A stretch of 64,000 nt of DNA. Source: Mercurialis annua. Lineage: Eukaryota > Streptophyta > Magnoliopsida > Malpighiales > Euphorbiaceae. Positions within the stretch are counted from its first letter, which is position 1, and every line of letters starts with the position of its first letter. The stretch is from the NCBI RefSeq assembly GCF_937616625.2, contig NC_065572.1, positions 45,489,653 to 45,553,652 on the forward strand. Direction: 5' to 3'. Below are positions 35,750 to 47,620 of this stretch, in pieces. The notes beneath the pieces are model-generated. The model was not told where the DNA came from. It did not search any database and saw only the letters and a list, made by a program, of their open reading frames with translations. The position numbers and the translations under genes are program-made.

Positions 35750-37826
35750 TTGTGATTACCTAAGCATGGTTAGGTTATATTACGCAAAGTGTGCGTGAAA
35801 AGTGACACTAGATTAGTATATCCTACCTCAAGTCTCACTAACGCGTCGTTCCGATTTCCTAAGCATGGTTAGGTTATATTACGCAAAGTGTGCGTGAAAA
35901 GTGACGCTAGATTATATGACTCGTGTCAAGTCTCTTTAACACGTCGTTCCGATTTCCTAAGCATGGTTAGGTTATATTACGCAAAGTGTGCGTGAAAAAG
36001 TAACGGTATATTAGTATATCGCGTCTCAAGTCTCTTTAACACGTCGTTCCAATTACCTAAGCATGGAAAGCTTATATTACGCAAAGTAATTTGAAAAGTG
36101 ACGGTAGATTAGTATATCGCGTCTCAAGTCTCTTTAATATGTCGTTCTAATTACCTAACCATGGTTTGGTTATGTTACGCAAGGTGTGCGTGAAAAGTGA
36201 CGCTAGATTAGTATGTCGCATCTCAATGCTCTTTAACGCGTCGTTCCGTTTACCTAAGCATGGTTAGGTTATATTACGCAATGTCTGTGTGAAAAGTGAC
36301 GCTATATTAGTATCTTGCGTCTCAAGTCTCTTTAACGCGTCGTTCTTATTACCTAAGCATAGTTAGGTTATATTACGCAAAGTGTGCGTGAAACGTTACG
36401 CTAGATTAATATGTCGCTACTCAAGTCTCTATGATGCGTCGTTCTGATTACCTAAGCATGCGTAATAAGTGACGCTAGATTAGTATGGCGCGTTTCAAGT
36501 CTCTTTAACGCGTCGTTTCGATTACTGTGCTTATGTCGCGTCACAAGTGTCTCTAACGCGTTGTTCTGATTACCTAAGCATGGTTAGATTATATATTACG
36601 CAAAGTGTGCATGAAAAGTGACAATGTATTAGTATGTAGCATCTCAAGTCTTTTTAACGCGTCGTTCCGATTACCTAGGCATGGTTAGGTTATTTTACGT
36701 AAAGTGTGCGTGAAAAGTGACGCTAGATTATGACGCGTCTCAAGTCTCTTTAATGTGTATTCCGATTACCTAAGCATGGTTAGGTTATATTACGTGAAGT
36801 GTGCGTGAAAAGGGACGCCAAATTAGTATGTCGCATCTCAAGTCCTTTAACGCGTCTTTCCGATTATGTAAGCATGGTTAGGTTATATTACGTAAAGTGT
36901 GCGTGAAAATTGATGCTAGATTAATGTGTCGCTACTCAAGTCTCTTTAATGTGTCGTTCCGATTTCCTAAGCATGGTTAGGTTATAGTACGCAAAGTTTG
37001 CGTGAAAAGTGATGCCATATTAGTATGTCGCCTCTGAAGTCTCTTTAACGCGTCGTTCCGATTATCTAAGCATGGTAGGTTATTTTACGAAAAGTGTGCG
37101 TGAAAAATGAAGATACATTAGTATGTCGCGTCTCAAGTCTCTTTAACGCATTGTACCGATTACCTAAGGATGGTTAGGTTACTTCACGAAAAGTGTGCAT
37201 GAAAAGTAACAAACATTAGTATGTCGCGTCTCTCGTCTATTTAACGCGTCATGGTTATATTACGCAAAGTGTGCATGGAAAGTGACGCTAGATTAGTATG
37301 TCGCATCTCAATTCTCTTTAACGCGTTGTACTGATTACCAAAGGATGGTTAGGTTACTTTACAGAAAGTGTAAGTGAAAAGTGACGCTAGATTAGTATGT
37401 CGCGTCTTAAGTCTATTTAACGCGTCGTTCTGATTATCAAAGCATGGTTAGGTATATTACGCGAAGTGTGTGTGAAAAGTTACGCTAGATTAGTATGTCG
37501 CGTCTCAATTCTCTTTAACGCGTTGTTCCGATTACCTAAGCATGGTTAGGTTATATTATGCAAAGTGTGCGTGAAAAGTTACGCTAGATTAGTATGTCGC
37601 GTCTCAAGTCTCTTTATCGCGTCTTTCCGATTACCTAGGCATGGTTAGGTTATATTACGCAAAGCTTGCGTGAAAAGCGACGCTAGATTAGTATGTCCAG
37701 TCTCAAGTCTCTTTAACGCGTCGTTCCGATTACCTAGGCATGGTTAGGTTATATTACGCAAAGTGTGCTTAAAAAGTGACGTTAGATAAGTTTGTTTCGT
37801 CCCAAGTCTCTTTTACAAGTCGTTGC
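35750..37826 (+). repeat. Composite block B, copy 2
   Basis: Duplicate of 28,480-30,416 with the same marks (TATATCCTACCTCAAG at 35,817; GCATGGAAAGCTTATATT; TTCACGAAAAGTGTGC). It leads into the five-rung ladder that opens the HOR array. Confidence 0.82.
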
Positions 37827-38066
37827 GATTACCATTCTTATCTCGCGTCACAAGTCTCTTTAACGCGTCGTTCCGATTACCATACTTATCTCGCGTCACA
37901 AGACTCTTTAACGCGTTGTTCAGATTACCATACTTATCTCGCGTCACAAGTCTCTTTAATGCGTCGTTCGGATTACCATACTTATCTCGCGTCACAAGTC
38001 TCTTTAATGCGTCGTTCGGATTACCATACTTATCTCGCGTCACAAGTCTCTTTAACGCGTCGTTCT
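37827..38066 (+). repeat. Ladder of five 48-bp short monomers opening the HOR array
   Basis: Five exact 48-bp periods with the same variant order as the ladder at 24,522. The last rung (38,019-38,066) occupies the place of sub-monomer 1 of the first HOR unit, but reads GATTACC where later units read GATCACC. This places the left edge of the homogeneous array here. Confidence 0.92.
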
Positions 38067-39749
38067 GATTAACTATGCATGGTTAGGTTATATTACGCAA
38101 AGTGTGCGTGAAAAGTGAGGTTAGATTAGAATGTCGCGTCTCAATTCTCTCTAACGTGTCGTTCCAATTTCCTAAGCATGGTTAGGTTATAATACGTAAA
38201 GTGTGCATGAAAAGTGACACTAGATTAGTATGTCGCGTCTCAAGTCTCTCTAACACGTCGCTCCGATTTCCTAAGCATGGTTATGTTATATTACGCAACA
38301 CGTGCGTAAAAAGTGACGCTAGATTAATATTGCGCGTCTCAAGTCTCTTTAACGCGTCATTTCGATTACCATGCTTATGTCGCGTCACAAGTCTCTCTAA
38401 CGCGTCATTCCGATTACCTAAGCATGGTTAGGTTATAGTACGCAAAGTTTGCGTGGAAAGGAGCAATAAAGTATGTCGCGTCTCAAGTCTTTTTAACGCG
38501 TCGTTCCGATTACCTAAGTATGGTTAGGTTATATTACGCGAAGTGTGCGTGAAAAGTGACGCTAGATTAGTATGTCCACTCTCAAGTCTCTTTAATGCGT
38601 CGTTCCGATTACCTAAGCATGGTTAGGTTATATTACGCAAAGTGTGAGTAAAAAGTGAGGCTAGATTAGTTTGTTTCGTCTCAATTCTCTTTAACGCGTC
38701 GTTTCGATTACTACACTTATCTCGAGTCACAAGTCTCTTTAACGCGTCGTTCCGATTACCTAAGCATGGTTAGGTTATATTACGCAAAGTGTGCGTGAAA
38801 AGTAACTTTAGATTAGTATGTCGCATCTCAAATCTCTCTAACGCGTCATTCCGATTTCCTAAGCATGGTTAGGTTATATTACGCAAAGTGTCCGTGAAAA
38901 GTGACACTAGATTAGTATGTCGCGTCTCAAGTCTCTCTAACGCGTCGTTCCGATATCCTAAGCATTGTTATGTTATATTACGCAATGCGTGCGTAAAAAG
39001 TTACGCTAGATTAATATTGCGCGTCTCAAATCTCTTTAACGCGTCGTTTCGATTACCATGCTTATGTCGCGTCACAAGTCTCTCAAACACGTCGTTCTGA
39101 TTACCTAAGCATGGTTAGGTTATATTACACAAAGTGTGCGTTCAAAATGACAATTGATTAGTATGTCACATCTCAAGTCTATTTAATGCATCGTTCAAAT
39201 TACTTAAGCATGGTTAGGTTATATTAGGCAGAGTGTACGTGAAAAATGACAATAGATTAGTATGTCGCGTCTTAAGTCTATCTAACGCGTTGTTCCGATT
39301 ACCTTAGGCTATATTACGCAAATTGTGCATGAAAAGTGACGCTAGATTAGTATGTCGCATCTCAATTCTCTTTATCGCGTTGTTCCAATTATCTAAGCAT
39401 GGTTAGGGTATATTATGCAAAGCGTGCGTGAAAAGTGACATTAGATTAGTATGTCGCGTCTAAAGTCTATTTAACGCGTCATTCCTATTACCTAAGAATG
39501 GTTAGGTTATATTACGCAGTGTGCGTGAAAAGTGACGCTAGATTAGCATGTCGCGTCTCAAGGCTCTTTAATGTGTCGTTCCGATTACCTAAGCATGGTT
39601 AGGTTATAATGCGCAAAGTTTGCGTGAAAAGTGACGATAGATTAGTATGTCGCGTGTCAAGGCTCTTTAACGCGTCGTTCCGATTACTTAATTATGGTTA
39701 GGCTATAGTACGCAAAGTGTGCGTAAAAAGGATCAATTGATTAGTATGT
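38009..39749 (+). repeat. HOR unit 1 (array edge)
   Basis: Full length, but with more private changes than most units: ladder-type GATTACC in sub-monomer 1, TTAGAATGTCGCG near 38,127, TAACGTGTCG near 38,155 and CGTTCAAATTAC near 39,195. Extra divergence is typical for the edge of a homogenising array. Confidence 0.93.
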
Positions 39750-41490
39750 ACGTCGTTTCGATCACCATACTTATCTCGCGTCACAAGTCTCTTTAACGCG
39801 TCGTTCTGATTAACTATGCATGGTTAGGTTATATTACGCAAAGTGTGCGTGAAAAGTGAGGTTAGATTAGTATGTCGCGTCTCAATTCTCTCTAACGCGT
39901 CGTTCCAATTTCCTAAGCATGGTTAGGTTATAATACGTAAAGTGTGCATGAAAAGTGACACTAGATTAGTATGTCGCGTCTCAAGTCTCTCTAACACGTC
40001 GCTCCGATTTCCTAAGCATGGTTATGTTATATTACGCAACACGTGCGTAAAAAGTGATGCTAGATTAATATTGCGCGTCTCAAGTCTCTTTAACGCGTCA
40101 TTTCGATTACCATGCTTATGTCGCGTCACAAGTCTCTCTAACGCGTCATTCCGATTACCTAAGCATGGTTAGGTTATAGTACGCAAAGTTTGCGTGGAAA
40201 GGAGCAATAAAGTATGTCGCGTCTCAAGTCTTTTTAACGCGTCGTTCCGATTACCTAAGTATGGTTAGGTTATATTACGCGAAGTGTGCGTGAAAAGTGA
40301 CGCTAGATTAGTATGTCCACTCTCAAGTCTCTTTAATGCGTCGTTCCGATTACCTAAGCATGGTTAGGTTATATTACGCAAAGTGTGAGTAAAAAGTGAG
40401 GCTAGATTAGTTTGTTTCGTCTCAATTCTCTTTAACGCGTCGTTTCGATTACTACACTTATCTCGAGTCACAAGTCTCTTTAACGCGTCGTTCCGATTAC
40501 CTAAGCATGGTTAGGTTATATTACGCAAAGTGTGCGTGAAAAGTAACTTTAGATTAGTATGTCGCATCTCAAATCTCTCTAACGCGTCATTCCGATTTCC
40601 TAAGCATGGTTAGGTTATATTACGCAAAGTGTCCGTGAAAAGTGACACTAGATTAGTATGTCGCGTCTCAAGTCTCTCTAACGCGTCGTTCCGATATCCT
40701 AAGCATTGTTATGTTATATTACGCAATGCGTGCGTAAAAAGTTACGCTAGATTAATATTGCGCGTCTCAAATCTCTTTAACGCGTCGTTTCGATTACCAT
40801 GCTTATGTCGCGTCACAAGTCTCTCAAACACGTCGTTCTGATTACCTAAGCATGGTTAGGTTATATTACACAAAGTGTGCGTTCAAAATGACAATTGATT
40901 AGTATGTCACATCTCAAGTCTATTTAATGCATCGTTCGAATTACTTAAGCATGGTTAGGTTATATTAGGCAGAGTGTACGTGAAAAATGACAATAGATTA
41001 GTATGTCGCGTCTTAAGTCTATCTAACGCGTTGTTCCGATTACCTTAGGCTATATTACGCAAATTGTGCATGAAAAGTGACGCTAGATTAGTATGTCGCA
41101 TCTCAATTCTCTTTATCGCGTTGTTCCAATTATCTAAGCATGGTTAGGGTATATTATGCAAAGCGTGCGTGAAAAGTGACATTAGATTAGTATGTCGCGT
41201 CTAAAGTCTATTTAACGCGTCATTCCTATTACCTAAGAATGGTTAGGTTATATTACGCAGTGTGCGTGAAAAGTGACGCTAGATTAGCATGTCGCGTCTC
41301 AAGGCTCTTTAATGTGTCGTTCCGATTACCTAAGCATGGTTAGGTTATAATGCGCAAAGTTTGCGTGAAAAGTGACGATAGATTAGTATGTCGCGTGTCA
41401 AGGCTCTTTAACGCGTCGTTCCGATTACTTAATTATGGTTAGGCTATAGTACGCAAAGTGTGCGTAAAAAGGATCAATTGATTAGTATGT
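39750..41490 (+). repeat. HOR unit 2
   Basis: Full 1,741 bp. Private change GTGATGCTAG instead of GTGACGCTAG in sub-monomer 4 (near 40,059). Confidence 0.95.
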
Positions 41491-43231
41491 ACGTCGTTTC
41501 GATCACCATACTTATCTCGCGTCACAAGTCTCTTTAACGCGTCGTTCTGATTAACTATGCATGGTTAGGTTATATTACGCAAAGTGTGCGTGAAAAGTGA
41601 GGTTAGATTAGTATGTCGCGTCTCAATTCTCTCTAACGCGTCGTTCCAATTTCCTAAGCATGGTTAGGTTATAATACGTAAAGTGTGCATGAAAAGTGAC
41701 ACTAGATTAGTATGTCGCGTCTCAAGTCTCTCTAACACGTCGCTCCGATTTCCTAAGCATGGTTATGTTATATTACGCAACACGTGCGTAAAAAGTGACG
41801 CTAGATTAATATTGCGCGTCTCAAGTCTCTTTAACGCGTCATTTCGATTACCATGCTTATGTCGCGTCACAAGTCTCTCTAACGCGTCATTCCGATTACC
41901 TAAGCATGGTTAGGTTATAGTACGCAAAGTTTGCGTGGAAAGGAGCAATAAAGTATGTCGCGTCTCAAGTCTTTTTAACGCGTCGTTCCGATTACCTAAG
42001 TATGGTTAGGTTATATTACGCGAAGTGTGCGTGAAAAGTGACGCTAGATTAGTATGTCCACTCTCAAGTCTCTTTAATGCGTCGTTCCGATTACCTAAGC
42101 ATGGTTAGGTTATATTACGCAAAGTGTGAGTAAAAAGTGAGGCTAGATTAGTTTGTTTCGTCTCAATTCTCTTTAACGCGTCGTTTCGATTACTACACTT
42201 ATCTCGAGTCACAAGTCTCTTTAACGCGTCGTTCCGATTACCTAAGCATGGTTAGGTTATATTACGCAAAGTGTGCGTGAAAAGTAACTTTAGATTAGTA
42301 TGTCGCATCTCAAATCTCTCTAACGCGTCATTCCGATTTCCTAAGCATGGTTAGGTTATATTACGCAAAGTGTCCGTGAAAAGTGACACTAGATTAGTAT
42401 GTCGCGTCTCAAGTCTCTCTAACGCGTCGTTCCGATATCCTAAGCATTGTTATGTTATATTACGCAATGCGTGCGTAAAAAGTTACGCTAGATTAATATT
42501 GCGCGTCTCAAATCTCTTTAACGCGTCGTTTCGATTACCATGCTTATGTCGCGTCACAAGTCTCTCAAACACGTCGTTCTGATTACCTAAGCATGGTTAG
42601 GTTATATTACACAAAGTGTGCGTTCAAAATGACAATTGATTAGTATGTCACATCGCAAGTCTATTTAATGCATCGTTCGAATTACTTAAGCATGGTTAGG
42701 TTATATTAGGCAGAGTGTACGTGAAAAATGACAATAGATTAGTATGTCGCGTCTTAAGTCTATCTAACGCGTTGTTCCGATTACCTTAGGCTGTATTACG
42801 CAAATTGTGCATGAAAAGTGACGCTAGATTAGTATGTCGCATCTCAATTCTCTTTATCGCGTTGTTCCAATTATCTAAGCATGGTTAGGGTATATTATGC
42901 AAAGCGTGCGTGAAAAGTGACATTAGATTAGTATGTCGCGTCTAAAGTCTATTTAACGCGTCATTCCTATTACCTAAGAATGGTTAGGTTATATTACGCA
43001 GTGTGCGTGAAAAGTGACGCTAGATTAGCATGTCGCGTCTCAAGGCTCTTTAATGTGTCGTTCCGATTACCTAAGCATGGTTAGGTTATAATGCGCAAAG
43101 TTTGCGTGAAAAGTGACGATAGATTAGTATGTCGCGTGTCAAGGCTCTTTAACGCGTCGTTCCGATTACTTAATTATGGTTAGGCTATAGTACGCAAAGT
43201 GTGCGTAAAAAGGATCAATTGATTAGTATGT
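41491..43231 (+). repeat. HOR unit 3
   Basis: Full length. Carries CACATCGCAAG (near 42,655) instead of CACATCTCAAG, a variant shared only with units 4 and 5, and GGCTGTATT near 42,793. Confidence 0.95.
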
Positions 43232-44138
43232 ACGTCGTTTCGATCACCATACTTATCTCGCGTCACAAGTCTCTTTAACGCGTCGTTCTGATTAACTATG
43301 CATGGTTAGGTTATATTACGCAAAGTGTGCGTGAAAAGTGAGGTTAGATTAGTATGTCGCGTCTCAATTCTCTCTAACGCGTCGTTCCAATTTCCTAAGC
43401 ATGGTTAGGTTATAATACGTAAAGTGTGCATGAAAAGTGACACTAGATTAGTATGTCGCGTCTCAAGTCTCTCTAACACGTCGCTCCGATTTCCTAAGCA
43501 TGGTTAGGTTATATTACACAAAGTGTGCGTTCAAAATGACAATTGATTAGTATGTCACATCGCAAGTCTATTTAATGCATCGTTCGAATTACTTAAGCAT
43601 GGTTAGGTTATATTAGGCAGAGTGTACGTGAAAAATGACAATAGATTAGTATGTCGCGTCTTAAGTCTATCTAACGCGTTGTTCCGATTACCTTAGGCTA
43701 TATTACGCAAATTGTGCATGAAAAGTGACGCTAGATTAGTATGTCGCATCTCAATTCTCTTTATCGCGTTGTTCCAATTATCTAAGCATGGTTAGGGTAT
43801 ATTATGCAAAGCGTGCGTGAAAAGTGACATTAGATTAGTATGTCGCGTCTAAAGTCTATTTAACGCGTCATTCCTATTACCTAAGAATGGTTAGGTTATA
43901 TTACGCAGTGTGCGTGAAAAGTGACGCTAGATTAGCATGTCGCGTCTCAAGGCTCTTTAATGTGTCGTTCCGATTACCTAAGCATGGTTAGGTTATAATG
44001 CGCAAAGTTTGCGTGAAAAGTGACGATAGATTAGTATGTCGCGTGTCAAGGCTCTTTAACGCGTCGTTCCGATTACTTAATTATGGTTAGGCTATAGTAC
44101 GCAAAGTGTGCGTAAAAAGGATCAATTGATTAGTATGT
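43232..44138 (+). repeat. HOR unit 4, internally deleted (907 bp)
   Basis: Lacks 834 bp: sub-monomer 4 is joined to sub-monomer 14 inside the shared CCTAAGCATGGTTA (about 43,490-43,507). Sequence before the join is CGCTCCGATTTCC (end of sub-monomer 3), and after it GGTTATATTACACAAAG (sub-monomer 14). It also carries the CATCGCAAG variant. The two parent sites are homologous monomers, so unequal exchange or slippage between them explains it. Confidence 0.96.
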
Positions 44139-45879
44139 ACGTCGTTTCGATCACCATACTTATCTCGCGTCACAAGTCTCTTTAACGCGTCGTTCTGATT
44201 AACTATGCATGGTTAGGTTATATTACGCAAAGTGTGCGTGAAAAGTGAGGTTAGATTAGTATGTCGCGTCTCAATTCTCTCTAACGCGTCGTTCCAATTT
44301 CCTAAGCATGGTTAGGTTATAATACGTAAAGTGTGCATGAAAAGTGACACTAGATTAGTATGTCGCGTCTCAAGTCTCTCTAACACGTCGCTCCGATTTC
44401 CTAAGCATGGTTATGTTATATTACGCAACACGTGCGTAAAACGTGACGCTAGATTAATATTGCGCGTCTCAAGTCTCTTTAACGCGTCATTTCGATTACC
44501 ATGCTTATGTCGCGTCACAAGTCTCTCTAACGCGTCATTCCGATTACCTAAGCATGGTTAGGTTATAGTACGCAAAGTTTGCGTGGAAAGGAGCAATAAA
44601 GTATGTCGCGTCTCAAGTCTTTTTAACGCGTCGTTCCGATTACCTAAGTATGGTTAGGTTATATTACGCGAAGTGTGCGTGAAAAGTGACGCTAGATTAG
44701 TATGTCCACTCTCAAGTCTCTTTAATGCGTCGTTCCGATTACCTAAGCATGGTTAGGTTATATTACGCAAAGTGTGAGTAAAAAGTGAGGCTAGATTAGT
44801 TTGTTTCGTCTCAATTCTCTTTAACGCGTCGTTTCGATTACTACACTTATCTCGAGTCACAAGTCTCTTTAACGCGTCGTTCCGATTACCTAAGCATGGT
44901 TAGGTTATATTACGCAAAGTGTGCGTGAAAAGTAACTTTAGATTAGTATGTCGCATCTCAAATCTCTCTAACGCGTCATTCCGATTTCCTAAGCATGGTT
45001 AGGTTATATTACGCAAAGTGTCCGTGAAAAGTGACACTAGATTAGTATGTCGCGTCTCAAGTCTCTCTAACGCGTCGTTCCGATATCCTAAGCATTGTTA
45101 TGTTATATTACGCAATGCGTGCGTAAAAAGTTACGCTAGATTAATATTGCGCGTCTCAAATCTCTTTAACGCGTCGTTTCGATTACCATGCTTATGTCGC
45201 GTCTCAAGTCTCTCTAACACGTCGCTCCGATTTCCTAAGCATGGTTAGGTTATATTACACAAAGTGTGCGTTCAAAATGACAATTGATTAGTATGTCACA
45301 TCGCAAGTCTATTTAATGCATCGTTCGAATTACTTAAGCATGGTTAGGTTATATTAGGCAGAGTGTACGTGAAAAATGACAATAGATTAGTATGTCGCGT
45401 CTTAAGTCTATCTAACGCGTTGTTCCGATTACCTTAGGCTATATTACGCAAATTGTGCATGAAAAGTGACGCTAGATTAGTATGTCGCATCTCAATTCTC
45501 TTTATCGCGTTGTTCCAATTATCTAAGCATGGTTAGGGTATATTATGCAAAGCGTGCGTGAAAAGTGACATTAGATTAGTATGTCGCGTCTAAAGTCTAT
45601 TTAACGCGTCATTCCTATTACCTAAGAATGGTTAGGTTATATTACGCAGTGTGCGTGAAAAGTGACGCTAGATTAGCATGTCGCGTCTCAAGGCTCTTTA
45701 ATGTGTCGTTCCGATTACCTAAGCATGGTTAGGTTATAATGCGCAAAGTTTGCGTGAAAAGTGACGATAGATTAGTATGTCGCGTGTCAAGGCTCTTTAA
45801 CGCGTCGTTCCGATTACTTAATTATGGTTAGGCTATAGTACGCAAAGTGTGCGTAAAAAGGATCAATTGATTAGTATGT
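44139..45879 (+). repeat. HOR unit 5, with conversion-like patch
   Basis: Full length, but the boundary of sub-monomers 13 and 14 (about 45,201-45,242) reads TCTCAAGTCTCTCTAACACG, then TCGCTCCGATTTCC, which is the end of sub-monomer 3, in place of the usual CACAAGTCTCTCAAACACG, then TCGTTCTGATTACC. It also has AAAACGTGACG in sub-monomer 4 and CATCGCAAG near 45,300. Confidence 0.95.
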
Positions 45880-47620
45880 ACGTCGTTTCGATCACCATAC
45901 TTATCTCGCGTCACAAGTCTCTTTAACGCGTCGTTCTGATTAACTATGCATGGTTAGGTTATATTACGCAAAGTGTGCGTGAAAAGTGAGGTTAGATTAG
46001 TATGTCGCGTCTCAATTCTCTCTAACGCGTCGTTCCAATTTCCTAAGCATGGTTAGGTTATAATACGTAAAGTGTGCATGAAAAGTGACACTAGATTAGT
46101 ATGTCGCGTCTCAAGTCTCTCTAACACGTCGCTCCGATTTCCTAAGCATGGTTATGTTATATTACGCAACACGTGCGTAAAACGTGACGCTAGATTAATA
46201 TTGCGCGTCTCAAGTCTCTTTAACGCGTCATTTCGATTACCATGCTTATGTCGCGTCACAAGTCTCTCTAACGCGTCATTCCGATTACCTAAGCATGGTT
46301 AGGTTATAGTACGCAAAGTTTGCGTGGAAAGGAGCAATAAAGTATGTCGCGTCTCAAGTCTTTTTAACGCGTCGTTCCGATTACCTAAGTATGGTTAGGT
46401 TATATTACGCGAAGTGTGCGTGAAAAGTGACGCTAGATTAGTATGTCCACTCTCAAGTCTCTTTAATGCGTCGTTCCGATTACCTAAGCATGGTTAGGTT
46501 ATATTACGCAAAGTGTGAGTAAAAAGTGAGGCTAGATTAGTTTGTTTCGTCTCAATTCTCTTTAACGCGTCGTTTCGATTACTACACTTATCTCGAGTCA
46601 CAAGTCTCTTTAACGCGTCGTTCCGATTACCTAAGCATGGTTAGGTTATATTACGCAAAGTGTGCGTGAAAAGTAACTTTAGATTAGTATGTCGCATCTC
46701 AAATCTCTCTAACGCGTCATTCCGATTTCCTAAGCATGGTTAGGTTATATTACGCAAAGTGTCCGTGAAAAGTGACACTAGATTAGTATGTCGCGTCTCA
46801 AGTCTCTCTAACGCGTCGTTCCGATATCCTAAGCATTGTTATGTTATATTACGCAATGCGTGCGTAAAAAGTTACGCTAGATTAATATTGCGCGTCTCAA
46901 ATCTCTTTAACGCGTCGTTTCGATTACCATGCTTATGTCGCGTCACAAGTCTCTCTAACACGTCGCTCCGATTTCCTAAGCATGGTTAGGTTATATTACA
47001 CAAAGTGTGCGTTCAAAATGACAATTGATTAGTATGTCACATCTCAAGTCTATTTAATGCATCGTTCGAATTACTTAAGCATGGTTAGGTTATATTAGGC
47101 AGAGTGTACGTGAAAAATGACAATAGATTAGTATGTCGCGTCTTAAGTCTATCTAACGCGTTGTTCCGATTACCTTAGGCTATATTACGCAAATTGTGCA
47201 TGAAAAGTGACGCTAGATTAGTATGTCGCATCTCAATTCTCTTTATCGCGTTGTTCCAATTATCTAAGCATGGTTAGGGTATATTATGCAAAGCGTGCGT
47301 GAAAAGTGACATTAGATTAGTATGTCGCGTCTAAAGTCTATTTAACGCGTCATTCCTATTACCTAAGAATGGTTAGGTTATATTACGCAGTGTGCGTGAA
47401 AAGTGACGCTAGATTAGCATGTCGCGTCTCAAGGCTCTTTAATGTGTCGTTCCGATTACCTAAGCATGGTTAGGTTATAATGCGCAAAGTTTGCGTGAAA
47501 AGTGACGATAGATTAGTATGTCGCGTGTCAAGGCTCTTTAACGCGTCGTTCCGATTACTTAATTATGGTTAGGCTATAGTACGCAAAGTGTGCGTAAAAA
47601 GGATCAATTGATTAGTATGT
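45880..47620 (+). repeat. HOR unit 6, with shorter conversion-like patch
   Basis: Same replacement as unit 5 at about 46,953-46,983, but it keeps CACAAG upstream and CATCTCAAG downstream, so the copied tract is shorter. It also has AAAACGTGACG. Confidence 0.95.

Noticed and set aside
43232..44138. The short HOR unit as an assembly collapse
   Set aside because: Its junction lies within homologous sequence, so collapse is possible in principle, but the same novel junction sequence appears in units 5 and 6, which a simple collapse would not create. Long reads should still confirm it.
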